A stretch of 64,000 bases of DNA, from the NCBI GenBank assembly GCA_011032825.1, contig JAADJZ010000017.1, forward strand, positions 558,001-622,000, given 5' to 3'. Below, in pieces: positions 11,230 to 20,341 of the stretch; the stretch's first letter is position 1; each line of letters begins with the position of its first letter. Origin of the DNA: Massariosphaeria phaeospora. Lineage: Eukaryota > Ascomycota > Dothideomycetes > Pleosporales. Made by a program: the position numbers and the translations under genes. The notes beneath the pieces were generated by a model. That model made no database searches, was not told the DNA's origin, and worked only from the letters and a program-made list of their open reading frames with translations.

Positions 11230-12177
11230 CTACTTGGTCGGCTTATTTTTCCCGCGCAACATCTCGCGGTAAAGGTCTTCATGGTGCTGGACGAGGTATC
11301 TTCTACGAGCCGTCACAGCATTTATCGATTTTCCAGGGATGACGAGGTCATTATCAGCACGCATCAAGCTAATCCACTGATAGAGAATGCTCCTGTCTTC
11401 TGCCTCAGTCCAGCAGTGATGCTCCACAGCCCTTTTCACCTGACGTAGTACCGGGTCGGGCAAGAGATGTCGGTGTTTGAGCACCTGAATGCGATCAGCG
11501 CATGCCTCTGGAGTCCTACCATCGAGGCCACCCATATTGCCGTAGACGATCTCCCCGCCTCGTTGCTTAATGAGTAGCTGGTCTTCTTCGTCGGTCCATG
11601 GATGATGCGCGGCTCCGTCTACGGCGTGACCGTCCTCCCTGAGCCTCTGTAGACGAATAGCGCAGTCCAATGCGGTTCTACCTATCATGGTATCGGGCAT
11701 GTCCATGCATATTATTCCTTCATCCCTCGCCTTCATCAGCTGCAAGTCTTCTTCTCGAGTCCAAGGCGCATTGACCGCTTTGTCGGTGTCACAGCGCTTC
11801 TTGAGGTGGTTATAACGCTGTTGAACTCTTAGGAAATCTCGACCGAGACTTGCAGCAATGTCCTTGTATTTTAGCGAGTCCTCGTGACGTAGGCGAAGTA
11901 GACTCTCATCGTTAAACTTGCTCCATGGTAAGGGCCGCTGCTTCTTTGGCGGCTGGCGAGGATTGATAGGCTTTGAGAGTTGAAGATCTGATCGAGAGGC
12001 AATTGGGACACGTGGAAGAGAAACCAACGGCTTGAGTGTGGGGCCGGTTTCTTGTTTGGTTTGTAGAGCAGCAGATGGCGTGTTCGAAGGCTGATGGAGA
12101 GGAATAGAAGGAATCCCATGAGCGGAGAACTCGATCTTGGTGACACCAGGGGCGAGGTCAAAGTTGAAATCGGCCAT
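11230..12177 (-). CDS. Myb/SANT-like protein with four tandem repeats
   Basis: A single exon of 315 residues. After a Pro-rich head of 80 residues come four Trp-led three-helix repeats at about 84-128 (PWSKFNDES), 138-180 (PWTREEDLQ), 193-236 (PWTDEEDQL) and 255-299 (CWTEAEDRS). Repeats 2-4 keep the W-T-x-x-E-D start of Myb domains, and repeats 2 and 3 contain GRT before the recognition helix, as in GRTALDCAIRLQRLR. The later core Trp residues are replaced by Leu, Ile or Val, as in fungal Myb-like families. Nuclear DNA binding is the likely role; targets are unknown. A TATA box lies 71-77 bp upstream. Divergent from the broken Myb-like gene at 12764. It is one of six such genes between 11 and 30 kb. 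Confidence 0.8.
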   Translation of the reverse strand: MADFNFDLAPGVTKIEFSAHGIPSIPLHQPSNTPSAALQTKQETGPTLKPLVSLPRVPIASRSDLQLSKPINPRQPPKKQRPLPWSKFNDESLLRLRHEDSLKYKDIAASLGRDFLRVQQRYNHLKKRCDTDKAVNAPWTREEDLQLMKARDEGIICMDMPDTMIGRTALDCAIRLQRLREDGHAVDGAAHHPWTDEEDQLLIKQRGGEIVYGNMGGLDGRTPEACADRIQVLKHRHLLPDPVLRQVKRAVEHHCWTEAEDRSILYQWISLMRADNDLVIPGKSINAVTARRRYLVQHHEDLYREMLRGKNKPTK

Positions 12178-12247
12178 TATTGGTTGTTGGTTGGTGGAGG
12201 TTCGGTGGTGTAGTGTATACGGCTATCCTCCAGTGCAAAGGTAGAGG

Positions 12248-12254
12248 TTTATAT
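12248..12254 (-). promoter_or_regulatory. TATA box of the four-repeat Myb-like gene
   Basis: Read on the minus strand this is CATATAAACC, about 71-77 bp before the ATG at 12177. It matches the TATA plus A/C-rich pattern of the two Myb-like genes to its right. Confidence 0.55.
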
Positions 12255-12683
12255 GGGTAAAGAACTTTAGTGGCCGGAGTGAAATGGGTGACTTCTAGGC
12301 CATCGTGTTGTCTCGATAAGATTTGTCGGGGTATCTGGTACAGATCTCACTATTCCTTGTAGAATAATGCGGAGATTAGAGCGACTGGAGGTACTATTGT
12401 ATTACACAACTTGCATTTACGAATATATTTAGCTAATACAATAAAGGGAGCTCTATATTTCCACGTTTTGTGTAACTTTCGTAGCATCAACAGATCAAAC
12501 GATCCGCCTATGTCAATCATGGTCACTTGGAGCCGTTCCTAACCAGGGCGCCTGGATCAACATTGTCACTCTACTCCATGGCATTCCATGAGAATACTGC
12601 AAGCTTGAGGGAAACCTCGCTATATATATCAAACATTGCTGTACATTCACTCTCTGATTGACTTTCTTGGCAAAGGCAAAGCG

Positions 12684-12699
12684 TATATAAACACCCGAA
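12684..12699 (+). promoter_or_regulatory. TATA element TATATAAACACCCGAA of the broken Myb-like gene
   Basis: Lies 80 bp before the ATG at 12764. The same string, apart from small changes, lies 75 bp before the neighbouring paralogue's ATG (13903-13919). Confidence 0.6.
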
Positions 12700-12763
12700 G
12701 TTCGCTCTTTTCGACCAACTATTCACAACTCCCCACACATATCCCTGACCACAACGATCGAAC

Positions 12764-13156
12764 ATGGATCCTCCCGGCCCTAAAGTAGTTGACAAGCCTT
12801 ATCTCACCATCCACATGCCCTCAGGAGCTAGCCTCCGACTCAATGCGACGATAGAGTATAAACCCCCACCTTCGACTCGCAATCCTGGAGAGGTGGCCGC
12901 TGATGCAGCTGGTACAGCCCCTTCGGTTCTCATCAAGCACTCGAAAGAATAGACCCCGGCGGAACTTGATGCCCTTGCACGGGTGTGGGCAAACAACAAG
13001 ACGTTCACGTTGAGCTTCTTTCAAGACTCCGTCCCTGACCGATCCTATACGGAATGCCTGGAGAAAATCGAGGAATTACGCAAACAAGGCTTCTTCGCGA
13101 CGAAGAATGTTGATCTCCGCAAAGTTCCTGCTCGGAACCAGATTGAGCATCATTAG
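12764..13156 (+). pseudogene. Myb/SANT-like gene interrupted by in-frame TAG
   Basis: The frame from the ATG at 12764 runs 62 codons to TAG at 12950-12952, then continues in the same frame for 67 protein-like codons to a second TAG at 13154-13156. The first part (LTIHMPSGASLRLNATIEYKPPP) aligns with the N-terminus of the 461-residue neighbour. The second part begins TPAELDALARVWANNKTFT and continues with ECLEKIEELRKQ, a degenerate SANT-like helix set. Both halves therefore match one ancestral gene. The whole is much shorter than the neighbour, which has a long middle region. The only intron that would remove the TAG (12912-12952, 41 nt) breaks the frame. A broken paralogue is the best reading; readthrough or a sequencing error is possible. 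The promoter still looks intact. Confidence 0.65.
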
Positions 13157-13977
13157 GTGGATCGAGAGACTTCTCTATGACCTCAATTGTGAAGCATTGA
13201 ATCGTTTTTGGCGAGGTATGCAATGGCCTTTCACAATTGAGTGTTTAGTTGACATAGATAGCAGAGTTGAATGAAGAGTGGTTAATTGAACTTCCCGATA
13301 CCCTCCTTATGTGATACAATGTGCAGCTTTCCTATTTGAGATTCTTGAAGAAGGAGAAAATTTAATCTCGGTATGCTATATCCGTTCAGTTTGAAGTGCG
13401 AATGGTTAGGTGTGGAGACGACAAAGTAGGAATGTGGCTGTCTTGCTCTGTTCGTTCAACAATTTCGGCTATGTCGCATTCGCAGTTGGGCGACCACGAC
13501 TGCGACATGTTGGGCCAAACAAGCTAAGCATTTATTATGTATAAACTTTTAGTACTTTAACAAATAAGTAGTAATGTGTTTATGAGATTTGGAACGTTGC
13601 ATGGCAGACTGGTCGTAGCTTTACTGAAATTTTGACTATGTCTGCTAATTATGAGACAACAATAATCGAACTGGATTTCAGGATTAAGTTGTGTATGTAC
13701 ATGTTAGTGATTTTAAATACAAAGCCTAAGGATGTGAGCATAATATTTGAAACCATACATTGTGCACACATAATCAGTGCGTAGGTGGCGGTGAATGAGA
13801 TGCATTTCCGCTGGTATCTCTGTGCGGCGACACCACTATGATTTCACAGTAATTGAGAATCATCCGTTCACTATGGTGTTTCCTCAGTCAGAGGTTCTCA
13901 AGTATTTAAACACCCGGAATACTCTCCCATTACCACCTCATCACCCACCCATCACGTACGAACAACTGACAACAACT
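13157..13977. other. AT-rich intergenic stretch and promoter of the 461-residue Myb-like gene
   Basis: Positions 13200-13790 are AT-rich without a coding frame. From 13795 an open frame runs into the next gene, but the TATA box at 13903 and the C/A-rich leader argue that translation starts at 13978. Confidence 0.45.
13903..13919 (+). promoter_or_regulatory. TATA element TATTTAAACACCCGGAA
   Basis: Lies 75 bp before the ATG at 13978, in the same position and context as the element before the broken paralogue at 12684. It decides the choice of start codon, because it falls inside the longer open frame that begins at 13795. Confidence 0.6.
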
Positions 13978-15363
13978 ATGGAGCAACAAGAAGCCTTCAA
14001 AGTGCTCATTGGCCATGGAGTAGGAAATTTTCGCTTGGTCTTTGAGGTCGAGCACCTTCCACCAGTGCAGCTCAACAATCCCGTTGTTGGTGACGACATG
14101 GACGTTGACCAAACCGTCGGCGGCAATCTTGCCAATGATGGGAATGGCGACGTCACGATGGTCGATTCCCCGGAAACGACACCCCATGATGCGAACGGTA
14201 CCAATACAGCGCCGCTCGAGGTAAACTCTCAAGAGAACATACGCCGTACAGTGCCTGTTGCCGACATGCTCGGCACCCAGCGTCTTCCTATCCCAGACGT
14301 TCGGCCTCCTGTGGGTAACGTCCAGCTCCCTTCTATCGCAGACCTTCAGCTCCCTGTCGCAAACGTCCGGAACACGGCAAAGTCTGACAAGGGTGTTGAT
14401 GAGACGGCACCCCTTGCTGCAGTTCCTGAGTCGACATCTGGTGACCTACACGCTGCAGCTCCGGATGCTACAGATGTTCAGAACAAAGCAAAGCCTGACC
14501 AGGGCGTTGATGAGACAGCACGCCCTGCTGCTAAAGCTGGTGAGTCGACATCTAGTGCCGTAAAACCCATATTCGATGCAGCTCCAGTTGCTGAGGCTCT
14601 CAAGCCAGGCGCCATGATTGGTGGCTCGTTCATTACTGATCGTATGCTTCATGACGGTCCCAAGATATTCAAGAAAGTTTGGGATCCAAAGACCAAACGT
14701 ATCAAGCGGGTATATCTACCCAAAAAGGCAGTTACCACAGCTGACAAGCCAGTCGATAAGCAATGGAAACCATTCGCTAAAGCAGCCAACCCAGTTCCTG
14801 TAGCTAGCAAGCCGGTCGCCAAAAAATGGAATCCATTTGGCAAAGATAACGAGCCAGTCACTAAACCTACCATTCCAGACGCTACGGTTGGCGTTGTCAA
14901 TACTGGTGCTCCAAATGCTAAGGTTGGGTTCACTAATACTGACGAGCCCAAGACCGCACTCGAACAAGAGCGCGAGAAAGCCCGCGAGAATGATGACCTG
15001 GACCGTGCCGACGACCATCAACCAAAGACCCCGCTTGAACAAATGGGGGTCGGCAAAGTAAACGAGTCTAAACCTGTCACCCGTCGAAAAGGGCCGTTTA
15101 GGACCTGGACACAGACTGAGGATCAAAAGATGATCGGCGGGTGGCTGCGCAACGAGACTGCGCGTGCCATAGCCGACTCTCTACCACAGCGTACGGTCAT
15201 CGCAGTTTCCTCTAGAATCGCCAAGATGAAGCATAGGAACATTCTCGCGCAGATTGAAGTCGAGGGCGAGTACAAACGCGTGTTCGTCGGCTTTCCTAAG
15301 GACCCGAGCTGGGTTCCGGATGCTGACCCGAATGTCCCGGATGTTGGGGGTAGCACGACCTAG
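13978..15363 (+). CDS. Myb/SANT-like protein with repetitive disordered middle
   Basis: 461 residues from the ATG at 13978, in one exon. The N-terminus (FKVLIGHGVGNFRLVFEVEHLPPV) pairs with that of the broken neighbour and may be a small beta domain of its own. The middle is low-complexity and holds internal duplications: a 37-residue unit (14371 and 14482) around GVDETA, two KPV..W.PF.K units, and two K-T-(A/P)-LEQ units. The C-terminus (about residues 377-420) is a single Myb/SANT-like domain, TWTQTEDQKMIGGWL to LPQRT to SSRIAKMKHR, followed by an acidic-Pro tail. Nuclear DNA or chromatin binding is likely; the target is unknown. The open frame extends upstream to 13795 but would then contain the TATA element. 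Confidence 0.7.
   Translation: MEQQEAFKVLIGHGVGNFRLVFEVEHLPPVQLNNPVVGDDMDVDQTVGGNLANDGNGDVTMVDSPETTPHDANGTNTAPLEVNSQENIRRTVPVADMLGTQRLPIPDVRPPVGNVQLPSIADLQLPVANVRNTAKSDKGVDETAPLAAVPESTSGDLHAAAPDATDVQNKAKPDQGVDETARPAAKAGESTSSAVKPIFDAAPVAEALKPGAMIGGSFITDRMLHDGPKIFKKVWDPKTKRIKRVYLPKKAVTTADKPVDKQWKPFAKAANPVPVASKPVAKKWNPFGKDNEPVTKPTIPDATVGVVNTGAPNAKVGFTNTDEPKTALEQEREKARENDDLDRADDHQPKTPLEQMGVGKVNESKPVTRRKGPFRTWTQTEDQKMIGGWLRNETARAIADSLPQRTVIAVSSRIAKMKHRNILAQIEVEGEYKRVFVGFPKDPSWVPDADPNVPDVGGSTT
14371..14560 (+). repeat. Degenerate 111-bp coding duplication
   Basis: Two units starting at 14371 and 14482 encode similar 37-residue segments (N.AK.D.GVDETA...ESTS). Divergence between copies is moderate. 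Confidence 0.6.
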
Positions 15364-16072
15364 AACGTTCTTCAGATGTTGCGGAACTTGGACAAGTAGA
15401 TAGACGTAAGACCGTCAAATGTGACGGCAGAGCACTATGAACGAGCACTCAAAGTGTGCAGAAATGAATTGAGAGACCTGATGGGTTTCCAATATTGCAC
15501 ACGGAGTAGCAAAATGAATCGACTATGATAAAGGAAAATGATGACCCGCCTTCTTCACGTGAATTTTGCGACTGTGAATATGAGCGCCCGGAAATGTTTA
15601 CACATGCGTACAATTAACTCTCAGTACGAGTGAACAGCCTCTTTACGTGAACGTGCTCTCCATGTAGTAAATTATATTTTGGGCTAGCGACATGCGGGGA
15701 AGGGAGGTTCTTGTCTTATGATAGATAGCTTCAGGAGACGAAGAAAGTTCGCGTTTCTAGATGAAACGAGTCGAGGGCTAGGAGTCAAAGAGGAAGGAGA
15801 TGTTGAGGATGCGTATCTATGGTTCCACGATTTTGCTTTACAGGTAGATTTATGACGCAGTGAAATTAGACAAGCGCTAATCAAGAGAAGCAGAAACGCG
15901 AAGCGATGGAAGCACGTAGTGATAGCTGGTTAAGAAGAAAAGATAACGTTGAAAAGGTAGTCCGGGAAATGTTGGATATAGAGGTAGTAACTGCTGCCTA
16001 AAACGCCTTTCTTGCTGTACAGTAGTATTTCACCAGAAGCCCTTTAAACCCAAACTCCACGTCAAGGGGCAA
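15364..16072. other. Convergent intergenic region
   Basis: Between the 3' ends of the 461-residue Myb-like gene and the peroxidase. No coding-like frame or repeat is seen. Confidence 0.45.
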
Positions 16073-17150
16073 TCACACCTTGACACCTTTTGGTCGCGCG
16101 ACCGGTAACGTTTTGGTGCAGTCTTTTAAATCCTTTAGGTTTTCCGTCCCAAGCAGACTCATGCGAATGTAGGCCTTTGCATAATCTTCATTCCAGTGCG
16201 GCTGGTCTCCGACAAATTCCAGCCACTCATCGTGGATTTTTGGATGAACGCTCAAAACTTTGTCGCTAGGAAGAACGAAGATGTTCGGGTTTTGTGGGGT
16301 TTGTAGAGTGTCATTATAGAACTCGACGTCCCAGACACCAGGTGTGGTGTCTAAGGGAAAGCCGGCTTTGGAAGTATCGACGAAGCGTTGCTTTGCAGAG
16401 GCATGGGCTCCGACAAGAGCGGCGAGGTCGTGAGCGGAGAATCCTTTGTTTTCGAAGAGTTGGATCAGGTTGTCGGCGGAGTCGTGCACGTCGGGGAGGA
16501 GGCCGGTAGGAGCTGCCTTGGTGGCGTCCTTACGGCCAACGAAAGTCCTGATACGAGGACCTTTGGGACAAGTAACGGTCGCGTGATTATGGGCGTACTG
16601 TACAAGGTCTGCGTACCCAACACGATACTGGGATTGTACTCCACGGAGCAGCGTGCGTATACCCTGAAGTCCATTGTTTTCGGGTCGAGCTTCCTCGCCA
16701 AAATCCATTAGAATCGAGCCGTCGGCGCCGCCATTGGGCGAGTTTTTGTCCCAAGCGCCCGCATCGTGGAAGCCGAGGCGGACAGCGGCGCGAGCGTTGT
16801 CGTTGCATTGGCCGTCCGCGCCTTTGAATTGCTTCGTAAGCTCGTTAGATACACCCCACCCTGATTGTGTATTAGCCTCAGGCACAACTACGCAAATGAG
16901 ATAATAACTTACAGGCACAGCAGGATTCAACCGCTGGTAAACAGATCAAAGGCTTTGAGGAGATCTCGTCCGTCATACCAGACTTCACCCCGCCAAGGAT
17001 ATCCTTGATAAGCTGCGACACACCGCTCAGAACACCTTTCAAGAGGTCGTCGATCAGGCCTGGTGCGGCTGCACGTTGCTCTACAGGAGACGCCAAGGCT
17101 ATGAGAGCCAAGGATAGAAGTAGAAAAGCTCGTATGACGTTGCGGAGCAT
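16073..17150 (-). CDS. Secreted class II-like fungal heme peroxidase
   Basis: Two exons, 17150-16913 and 16860-16073 (52-nt intron, GTAAGT donor, CTAAT branch, CAG end), encode 341 residues, normal for the family. A clear signal peptide (RNVIRAFLLLSLALIALA) is followed by a spacer of about 60 residues. The distal heme side has RLGFHDAGAW (Arg107, His111), then the calcium-site block NGGADGSI (Asp126, Ser128). The proximal side has LAALVGAHASA with the heme ligand His232, followed by a second calcium-type site FVDTSKAGFPLDTTPG. Several Cys residues can form disulfides. Such enzymes oxidise phenols or dyes with hydrogen peroxide outside the cell. Counting back from the distal His, the two Mn-binding Glu positions of Mn peroxidase are Asp100 and Ala104, so classical Mn oxidation looks unlikely. 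A TATA box lies about 95 bp upstream. Confidence 0.88.
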
Positions 17151-20100
17151 CCTGAGGGTTGAGACTAATGAATGAATAGGACAAACTGCTTTTGAAGAAG
17201 GAGACCTGACTGCTGCTGAGAGTGGAGAGGAACCGGAGAGGTAATATATAGGGAATTTATTCTGGCCAACGCCGTAAGGCAGTGTTTCTAGATCGTAGAG
17301 AATGAGGACCGCCGTCTTTGGTTACCGAACTAAGCCATACAAGCTGTCTGATCAGTTCCTCTTTAACCCTAGCTTGCCTCTCTTCCGTGCATACAAACGA
17401 GACTCCATGCTGCTGTTGCATGTTGTAGTGCACCATTGTAGCCACAAGGCGTGCGATGACATGGGGCGCAAGAGGGCCAGTCAACCAGTGGTGCCTCCCA
17501 GAATAGGGCCCAACATGTGGCACGGTGGGTCAAAACACTTGTGGGGCAAAGATCGCCAGACATCTCGACCACGACGGCGTGCCAATACAGATCCAAGCTG
17601 CCACGCGGACCACATCGCCCGTATGGTAAGTCTGTGGTTGTGACACCTGTAAATCGAAGTCCGATGCACGGCCACAACCGCGGATTGATCAGATGGGCCG
17701 GACCTGACTTTAGTCTTGCAAACGCTCCTTGGCCGTGAGCCTCGACCTCCGTTCTTTTTTGAGATTTGGAATTTGCTGCTTTTACGCTCTATACTGAAGC
17801 CGCATTAGTCTTTTACGAACCACTCGCACGATGACATGATGCCCTTGGTACAGCGATTGTTGCCTTGAATCTTGAGAGTCGCAGGTCTTAGCTTTCGTGT
17901 TTATCGGATCGGTCAGCGTCAGCTAGCCTCGAGAACTCGCATTCGGCCGACAAACCCCTCCCGCTATCGATCGACACGGCTCTTGCTAGCTCAAGTAGTT
18001 GCATCGTGGCAAGCGCTCTGGCGATAACAGCAAATTCTCGCTTATATCCTTGGCGACGTGGGTCTGGTCGGCTGCCAGAATAAGAGGAACATGAGCTGAA
18101 CAATAATAGGAGTGGAGTTCGGATGATCCGAGCGCCGAAATCTAACCCGCCTATCCTCGCAGGTCGTCCGTTCGCGAGGGAGCTCTGAAAACAGAATGAG
18201 ACAGGATCATTGTGCGAGGAACAGAGAGTCGAGATCTGAAAATTATCCGTAGCGGTGGAAGATCGTTCACGCTAGAAGACCCGTTACCATAATGCGGGGA
18301 GCCGGCCAAGCTGGATCCATCCATCATCACCACGTGATGCTCCAAATACAGAAACTCTTGGGATGATTTAGAGAGAGATTGGGGCAAAAAGGGCATGTTT
18401 TCGTGACTATCCTCGCCGACCATGGCTGTTGCCATCCTTGGTGGCGTTGCTAGGGCATTCAGTCACATGCCTCTTGTACGCAGCTCACGTCTTGGATGCA
18501 TAAGTGGCTCGTATATCCTCCAAACAGCTGAGGAGCATACACGTGGTGCAACGATATTTCCCATGCTAGCGATACGCGTGATAACTTTCGAACAGTTGTT
18601 CATAGATGCCAGCGTATAGGTCTTCCTATATTGGCCCCTGGCGACTAAGAAGAGTCGTAATCGGAACGAGTGGAAATTGTATGTGCAATGATTCAACGGT
18701 GGCGAGAGACTGAATACGGAGTAGGCGGACTTCGAGTGGGTGAGACACCCACAAGCCACAGTCGAAGCTTCGATTTGCTGTGCATGAGCCGCTCTTGGCT
18801 GTGATGATGCCACCAGATAGAGGATCATGACTGGGAACACCACCAAATCATCAAATTGCGAGGAAAAGACGTAAATTGGGTGAAAATGGCAGTCCCAAGC
18901 TGTCAATATCGGAGAGATGATATCATTCGGTATTGGTGGAACGTAGGCGGCTTGGGAGGTAACAACGTTAGAGTACGACGCAAAGAGCCGGACCCCAGTT
19001 AAAGCGCTCACATACATAATGTTCCGCTTCGGTCGATCGTATTGGTCTGCAGACTGATTATTTTAGAAGCACTGGGAACTCGTGATAAGGCCCCCAGACG
19101 GGCTAAATACGAGCCGCTATCCGGAGCTGCGTTGGTAGGCGATCTTAAATAGGAATACGTGGTTTACGTACTACGGACTCTCTGACCCAAAAACGGACAT
19201 GCGTGTTACGCAGGTCTGCGAGAGAAAAAGCTTGAATTCAAAGGGAAGCATCCGCTTGTCGACCCCGCTTACTTCACGTCCGTCTCCTTCCCAGCATCAC
19301 GAGCTTTCTCCTTTTGAGGTACATGAACCCCAAGACCTCTGTTCAGCGATCGCGAGTTATACGGTTTCGAGTCCGGAGATCCTCTAAGCCCGGGCATACC
19401 AAGAGATTATCTCAGACGGAAAGCATATATGCATTTTCTCGACTCCGTGCTGCGGGACGCGCCGACGAGAGCCGCATAGCTAACTTGGATAGCTATAATC
19501 GTACATCTTACTCCGTTTGACGCGAGACATAAGCGTCGAGGCGATTCGACTTATCCAGACCCACTAATGGGGAGGTCTTCAAAGGTTGCTCAAGAAACGT
19601 TGGTTTGGCACGCTACCATCGCCACAGAATGGATGGATGAGCTTGTTGAAGCGGACATGAGCATCTACCTAAGCCCGGAACCTATTGCGAGGCAATGCAA
19701 TGTGGTAGGTTCCCTTCTGTATCGTCCGAGCTCTTTCTGAACTCTTTGGTGTCGACGTGCGAAATAGCTATACGTATTACTCCTGTCGATTCATGTTCGC
19801 AGAGGAAAGAATCTGCGCTTCGCGTGGTTTAGAGGAACTCCTCTTATGATATTAGCAGCTACTCATGGTCTCAAAGTTTATAGTTAGCCAGCCAAAACGG
19901 AGAATATGTTGTGTTTCTGAGGTGAATGACATGCTAGCGGGATGTTCGCGGGGTTGTATTTGCCAAGTTGTGGGCTGTCGCATTAGACACAATTAAAATG
20001 CCTAGACAACAACACCGTCAAGGGCATGAGGCAATGAAACGGTATGACAGTAGATGGCAAGTGGTGTAGGTGGTGCGAGGAAGGAACTGATCTCGCGTCG

Positions 20101-20341
20101 TGAACGCGCTTGCAAGCTAAAGTCCGACGCTAGACTTAGATAACTCCGCGCGACAATATCGCCGCGCTCATCGAACGTTGACTTTCGCCACAACCACACA
20201 CAACCACACGCCTCCTCTCTAGCCGAGGTCTGGTCTAATGACCTGTTCGGTGTCTTTTTACAAGGCGCATGAAGTCACATTCCGGACCGTACATATACCA
20301 CAGCATCCACGACCGACCTGACGCATGCCCACTCGCACACC
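17151..20341. other. Gene-poor interval of 3.2 kb
   Basis: The left end holds the peroxidase promoter and the right end the WSS1 promoter. Between them I find only frames that are short or of poor protein character. The longest is a 184-codon minus-strand frame at 18463-19017 with Leu/Val-rich stretches but no recognisable motif. A 57-codon frame at 19567-19740 is also unconvincing. No terminal inverted repeats or transposase-like motifs were seen. Confidence 0.4.
17243..17250 (-). promoter_or_regulatory. TATA box of the peroxidase gene
   Basis: The minus strand reads CTATATATTACC about 95 bp before the ATG at 17150. The leader between them is pyrimidine-rich. Confidence 0.5.

Larger units (their letters stand above)
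12178..12763. promoter_or_regulatory. Divergent intergenic region between two Myb-like genes
   Basis: Holds a TATA element for each side (about 12248-12254 on the minus strand, 12684-12691 on the plus strand). The middle, about 12340-12480, is AT-rich with no coding signal. Confidence 0.5.

Noticed and set aside
12912..12952. Possible 41-nt intron removing the TAG in the broken Myb-like gene
   Set aside because: GT..AG ends exist, but removal shifts the frame and meets a stop within a few codons.
18463..19017. 184-codon minus-strand frame with hydrophobic stretches
   Set aside because: No motif, no clear start context, composition near random; kept only as a remark on the gene-poor interval.
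19567..19740. 57-codon plus-strand frame
   Set aside because: Short, without a recognisable motif or supporting splice sites.
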